DNA of 64,000 nucleotides from Valencia hispanica. Lineage: Eukaryota; Chordata; Actinopteri; Cyprinodontiformes; Valenciidae. The stretch is taken from contig OY747709.1 in NCBI GenBank assembly GCA_963556495.2, positions 54,871,900 to 54,935,899 of the forward strand, given 5' to 3'. Below, piece by piece: positions 61,555 to 64,000 of this stretch. The first letter of the stretch is position 1. Every line of letters begins with the position of its first letter. A model generated the notes under the pieces. It did no database searches, had not been told where the DNA came from, and worked only from the letters and a program-made list of their open reading frames with translations. Both the position numbers and the translations under genes were made by a program.

Positions 61555-62155
61555 AATTACTTTTGGACCTAAAGACGAAAGATCAACAGTAATCACACAG
61601 CTTCAGTTCATCCAGCTAGAAACTACTGATCAGGCCTGAAATCTAGGTGTAGTAATGGACTCAGACCTGAACCTCCAGGGTCACATAAAGGTCAATAACA
61701 AGGTCAGCCTTCTATCACCTGAAGAACATTTCTAGGATTAAAGGACTGATGTCACAACAGGACCTAGAAAAACTCATCCATGCGTTTATCTTTAGTTGGA
61801 TTGATTACTGCAACAGCGTCTTCACAGGTCTTTCTAAAAAGTCGATCAGACAGCTGCAGCTGATCCAGAACGCTGCTGCTCGTGTTCCTCACTAGAACCA
61901 GGAAAGTAGAGCACATCACCCCAGTTCTAAAGTCCTTACACTGGCTCCCTGTAGCTCAGAGAATAGACTTCTAAATACTTTTAGTAGTTTATAAATCATT
62001 GAATGGCTTACCACCAAAATATGATGAAGATCTACTGTTATGTATACTTTGTCTGTGTTTTATTGCTAGTTTTATTTTACCACTTAATCATGTAAAGCAC
62101 CTTAAATCATCTTGTTGTTGAAAGTTTTGCTAAATAAAATTGCTTTGCCTTGTCT
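61555..62155 (+). mobile_element. L2-clade LINE fragment
   Basis: Same family as 8850-9955, + orientation: TTTGGACCTAAAGACGAAAG, AGAACATTTCTAGGATTAAA, GATTGATTACTGCAACAGCG, then the 3' region ACTTAATCATGTAAAGCACC. Stops and deletions make it inactive. Confidence 0.82.
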
Positions 62156-62640
62156 ATGATAAAAATTCAGAAAAGGAATCTGCTCATTTGAATCTGGACA
62201 AATGGTTAGAAACCCTTCGGTCATCTGCTCAGAATCTACCAGAGGTCCTGAGATCTGAATATAAACGCTGGGGGGATCGGGCCTTTGCAGTAAATGCCTC
62301 TAAGCTTTGGAACAGTTTGCCATTTAATGTCAGAACTGCCTCAGATTTGATTGTTTTTAAATCATTCTTAAAAACATATTTTTTTATTTTCTTATTTTTC
62401 TTATATATATAATTATTTTTTTTAATTTTTTTTTTAAGAGTGTGACACTGTCCTTGTAATCGCAATTTTAATAATCTCTATTTTTTCTTCTCTTCTACTG
62501 CTTTCTGTGGAATATTGTATGTTATTTTCCTTGTCAGTCTATCATCTTTTATGCACTTTTATGGACAGCTTTTATCTTTGTTAAGCACTTTGTTGTTTTA
62601 AAGTGCTATATAAATAACATTTGATTTGACCTTCAAATAG
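62156..62640 (+). mobile_element. Second L2-like LINE 3' end
   Basis: Frame SEYKRWGDRAFAVNASKLWN, SLPFNVRTASDLIVFKSFLK then TYFF, the C-terminal signature of L2-type ORF2, followed by a 3' UTR ending AAGTGCTATATAAATAACAT. A different subfamily from the piece directly upstream. Confidence 0.75.
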
Positions 62641-64000
62641 ATTCGAAATCATGGGAAATATTTCCAACTGTTTCCTCTTTCTGCACCTGCCTGTTGCAGA
62701 GATACTTTTAATGCAATGATAAAACTGTGATGACCTAAAGCTAAAGAACTAAAACAGAGACAGAGCTCAATGAACCACTGAAAGGAAGTGACATAACATT
62801 TTTAGCCCCTTAAGAAATGTAGTCCAAGATTTTTAAAATGGATCTATGATCTATGATTTAGTTTAATATCTTTCTGATGGATATATTCGAATGAATACAA
62901 ACAGTCAGTCAAACAGAAAGGAACAATAATAATATAAACACACAGAAACATGCTCCCCTCTACAATCAGATTTGTCCGATAAAGGTTTTTAAACATCTCT
63001 AAAGATGATAGAAATAACAAAATGCAGAGTTGTCTCACATGATGAATATCTGCTGCAGTTCGGAAGGAAATTCATATGTTTAATCATTTTTTTTAGTTCG
63101 GAGGTGGTTCTGCTGTAGAAAGTCTGCATGGGTTTGCCTTTAGTGCTCTGCAGCGCCTCCTGTGTACCAGAGAGGTTGGATCGAGTCCTGCACACCGATC
63201 TTCGCTTTCCTGACGCTGTTAGAAGTGTGTCGACAGTTCTTCCGTGTCTTTCTATGTTTTCTATGTTAGCATAGTCCCAAGGTTGTAGAGGTGAAGATGA
63301 TCCTCTGAGCATGCACTGAAATTAAAGTTTTCTAATCCAGAGCTAAAATGCTAACTGTACATGTCAGGTCTGTGCTGATGTCAAATAAGACACACCCTCT
63401 CCACCTTCTCTCTCTCCTGGAATCAAAAATCACTTTTGTTTGTTGAGGCTTTTTGTTGTTCTTGCACCAGTCTGTCAACCTGTTTATTTCCTCACAGAAA
63501 GGAGTTTTATTACTGTTTTATTGTTCCAAATGAGTGCTGTCACTGTTGTGTCATCACCAGATGTGTTATTTTTATTTATTTATTAGTTTATTTAACAGGG
63601 ACAATACAAATTAATGAACATTTCTGTAAATGTGTCAGTGTTAGCTTCAAAGCTAATTTTCAACTGTTGTCCCTGGGCAATGTGTATATTGCCAAAAACA
63701 CCTATAAAAATTAATACATTAAAATAAGTAAATATAAAAGTTAAAGCTATATACACACAACATGTGTGGAAAGTGGAAAGCAGTCAAATGATTAAAAGTT
63801 AGAAGAGCAGTTGACTTAATACACAGCCTTGTGTTGCGCCGGTGCTGACGGTCAGACTGGGAAGGGTGTGTGTTTCCTGCACAAACAATAAGCTGCCGAA
63901 ATAATTTGTTTTTACACAAAACTCTTGAATATTTCGAATTATTCAGAGCAGCTTTCCTGTGACCTTTGAGTCATTCTGAAATGAAAAGGCTCCAAAGATC

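Larger units (their letters stand above)
60873..64000 (+). other. Downstream itpr3 intron sequence
   Basis: No further exon recognised. It contains a tRNA-derived SINE (about 60990-61215), L2 LINE pieces (61555-62640), and AT-rich sequence including a dispersed block near 63572-63700 (TTATTTATTTATTAGTTTAT followed by AACAGGGACAATACAAATTA). Confidence 0.7.

Noticed and set aside
60873..64000. Next itpr3 exon
   Set aside because: I looked for a segment encoding CRLDKEGATKLV-like sequence and found none; the stretch is mostly SINE, L2 and AT-rich sequence.

Overview
The window is teleost fish genomic DNA. It has long AT-rich introns, L2 and Rex1-type non-LTR retrotransposon fragments, tRNA-derived SINEs, and many short hAT/Harbinger/piggyBac-like elements. 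One protein-coding gene runs through almost all of it on the + strand: itpr3, the type 3 inositol 1,4,5-trisphosphate receptor. I could place 38 consecutive coding exons between 4287 and 60872. They join without a single phase error into 1,658 codons, equivalent to roughly residues 54-1711 of the vertebrate protein. The assignment to type 3, not type 1 or 2, rests on paralogue-specific stretches such as [35 protein letters not shown] and [16 protein letters not shown]. The first coding exon or exons (about 53 residues) lie upstream of the window. The coupling region, transmembrane channel and C-terminus lie downstream. Exon comparisons with other vertebrates were made from memory, without alignment software.

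Layout: 1-4286 is upstream intron. 4287-16058 (exons 1-9 of this window) encode the suppressor domain and the first half of the IP3-binding core. 20559-23947 (exons 10-14) encode the rest of the core, with the IP3-contact residues intact. 25280-33005 (exons 15-20) and 39841-51141 (exons 21-30) encode the helical regulatory solenoid, and 55991-60872 (exons 31-38) continue it. No further exon is visible from 60873 to 64000.

The introns hold the unusual material. The most striking is in the intron 33006-39840. A 4.46-kb minisatellite of about 297 units of 15 bp (TTTTGTCTGAGTCCG) sits inside one arm of a long inverted-repeat element (about 34356-39604). The opposite arm has the same flanking sequences around a single copy of the unit, so it looks like the unexpanded ancestor. 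The array is open in several frames on both strands, which creates spurious 700-1400-residue ORFs. A second, 72-bp purine-rich minisatellite (57843-58735) lies in the intron after exon 34. It has an open, coding-like E/K/R-rich frame and splice-like edges, but its inclusion would shift the itpr3 frame.

Other intronic features are a decayed tRNA-Lys(UUU) cluster (27.6-32.1 kb); a family of hAT-type miniature elements with clean 8-bp target duplications; a nested LTR-in-hAT-in-LTR insertion (53.6-55.8 kb); and a Harbinger-like element with a relic MADF-type reading frame (48.6-49.6 kb). I found no second convincing protein-coding gene.
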